Positions 63,841-64,000 of a DNA stretch of 64,000 nucleotides are shown here, piece by piece. Every line of letters starts with the position of its first letter. Position 1 is the first letter of the stretch. Source of the stretch: Stenotrophomonas nematodicola (GTDB lineage Bacteria > Pseudomonadota > Gammaproteobacteria > Xanthomonadales > Xanthomonadaceae); NCBI RefSeq assembly GCF_009467805.1, contig NZ_WIAY01000002.1, positions 674,822 to 738,821 on the forward strand, read 5' to 3'. The translations under genes were made by a program, and so were the position numbers. Below the pieces are notes generated by a model. That model did not search any database. It was not told the origin of the DNA and saw nothing but the letters and a program-made list of their open reading frames with translations.

Positions 63841-64000
63841 TCAGAGCACCTGTGAGCATCCCAACGGGTTCTGCCCCGAAATCACGGACGGTTCTAAAAG
63901 AGCTGCAACCTTCTGATCCTGCCTGGCGACCCTTCGCCGCATCCTTGGGTTGTGGCGTCGCTCGATGTAGTCAAACACATCCGCTCGTGCTGCATCCAGT
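63841..64000 (-). mobile_element. IS3-family transposase, C-terminal part (5' end outside the window)
   Basis: The last 52 residues of a minus-strand frame, ending with TGA at 63841-63843. ARADVFDYIERRHNPRMRRR, followed by a QDQK segment and PSVISGQNP, is the typical tail of IS3-group OrfB transposases (domain after the last catalytic Glu). The family pattern usually has IE-F-[HY]-NP; here it reads IERRHNP. Whether the element is intact depends on sequence beyond 64000. Confidence 0.75.

Overview
The window is 64 kb of high-GC, densely coded chromosome from a gammaproteobacterium of the Xanthomonadaceae. Stenotrophomonas or a close relative is the most likely source. The evidence is the protein flavour (GroEL with a GGM-rich tail, MdtABC, two-domain DsbD, DUF3106, UvrA2), GC-rich third codon positions, and GTAG-type hairpin repeats that resemble the SMAG repeats described in Stenotrophomonas maltophilia. 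I see no plasmid, phage, CRISPR, rRNA or tRNA gene. The only mobile-element trace is the 3' end of an IS3-type transposase at the right edge.

Layout. 1-4.7 kb: the end of a signal peptide peptidase gene (sppA), a MATE exporter, and a sigma-like membrane protein coupled to a DUF3106 protein. 4.7-5.1 kb: an AT-rich intergenic stretch carrying an inverted pair of perfect DnaA boxes next to priA. 5.1-10.6 kb: priA, a GST, a NYN/LOTUS RNA-binding protein that ends inside a REP pair, and a type II NADH dehydrogenase. 10.8-14.9 kb: a lipoprotein hydrolase, a secreted metallophosphoesterase, and small proteins (DUF2004, RraB-like, GIY-YIG). 15.0-15.9 kb: a tandem glycine riboswitch ahead of a TRIC/UPF0126 membrane protein. 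16.1-23.4 kb: the mdtABC RND exporter operon. 23.5-24.8 kb: DAHP synthase (aroG) behind a leader peptide with six consecutive aromatic codons and an intrinsic terminator, which I read as a transcription attenuator. 24.9-28.2 kb: an AlkD-like protein, MarR and an OmpR-type two-component pair. 28.3-32.0 kb: a retropepsin-like protein, a luciferase-like monooxygenase with a GST, and a LysR regulator. 32.1-34.3 kb: groESL with a heat-shock promoter and a CIRCE operator. 34.4-39.6 kb: a secreted endonuclease I, then cutA-dsbD-tlpA, a redox operon.

The right third holds UvrA2, a chemoreceptor, an arylamine N-acetyltransferase, a secreted isochorismatase-fold hydrolase with a GlxA-type regulator, an AraC/GyrI regulator overlapping a hydrolase, a DesK/NarL two-component pair divergent from DUF2141 and a Tat-exported carotenoid oxygenase, a LytS/LytTR pair divergent from a TAP-like hydrolase, a putative secreted metallopeptidase followed by a frameshifted membrane gene, a TetR/quinone reductase pair, and a DUF457 membrane hydrolase.

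Most of the window is ordinary housekeeping or accessory chromosome. The best candidates for under-described regulation are the aromatic leader peptide in front of aroG, the DnaA-box palindrome beside priA, and the sigma-like/DUF3106 pair. I did not find a clearly novel multigene system.
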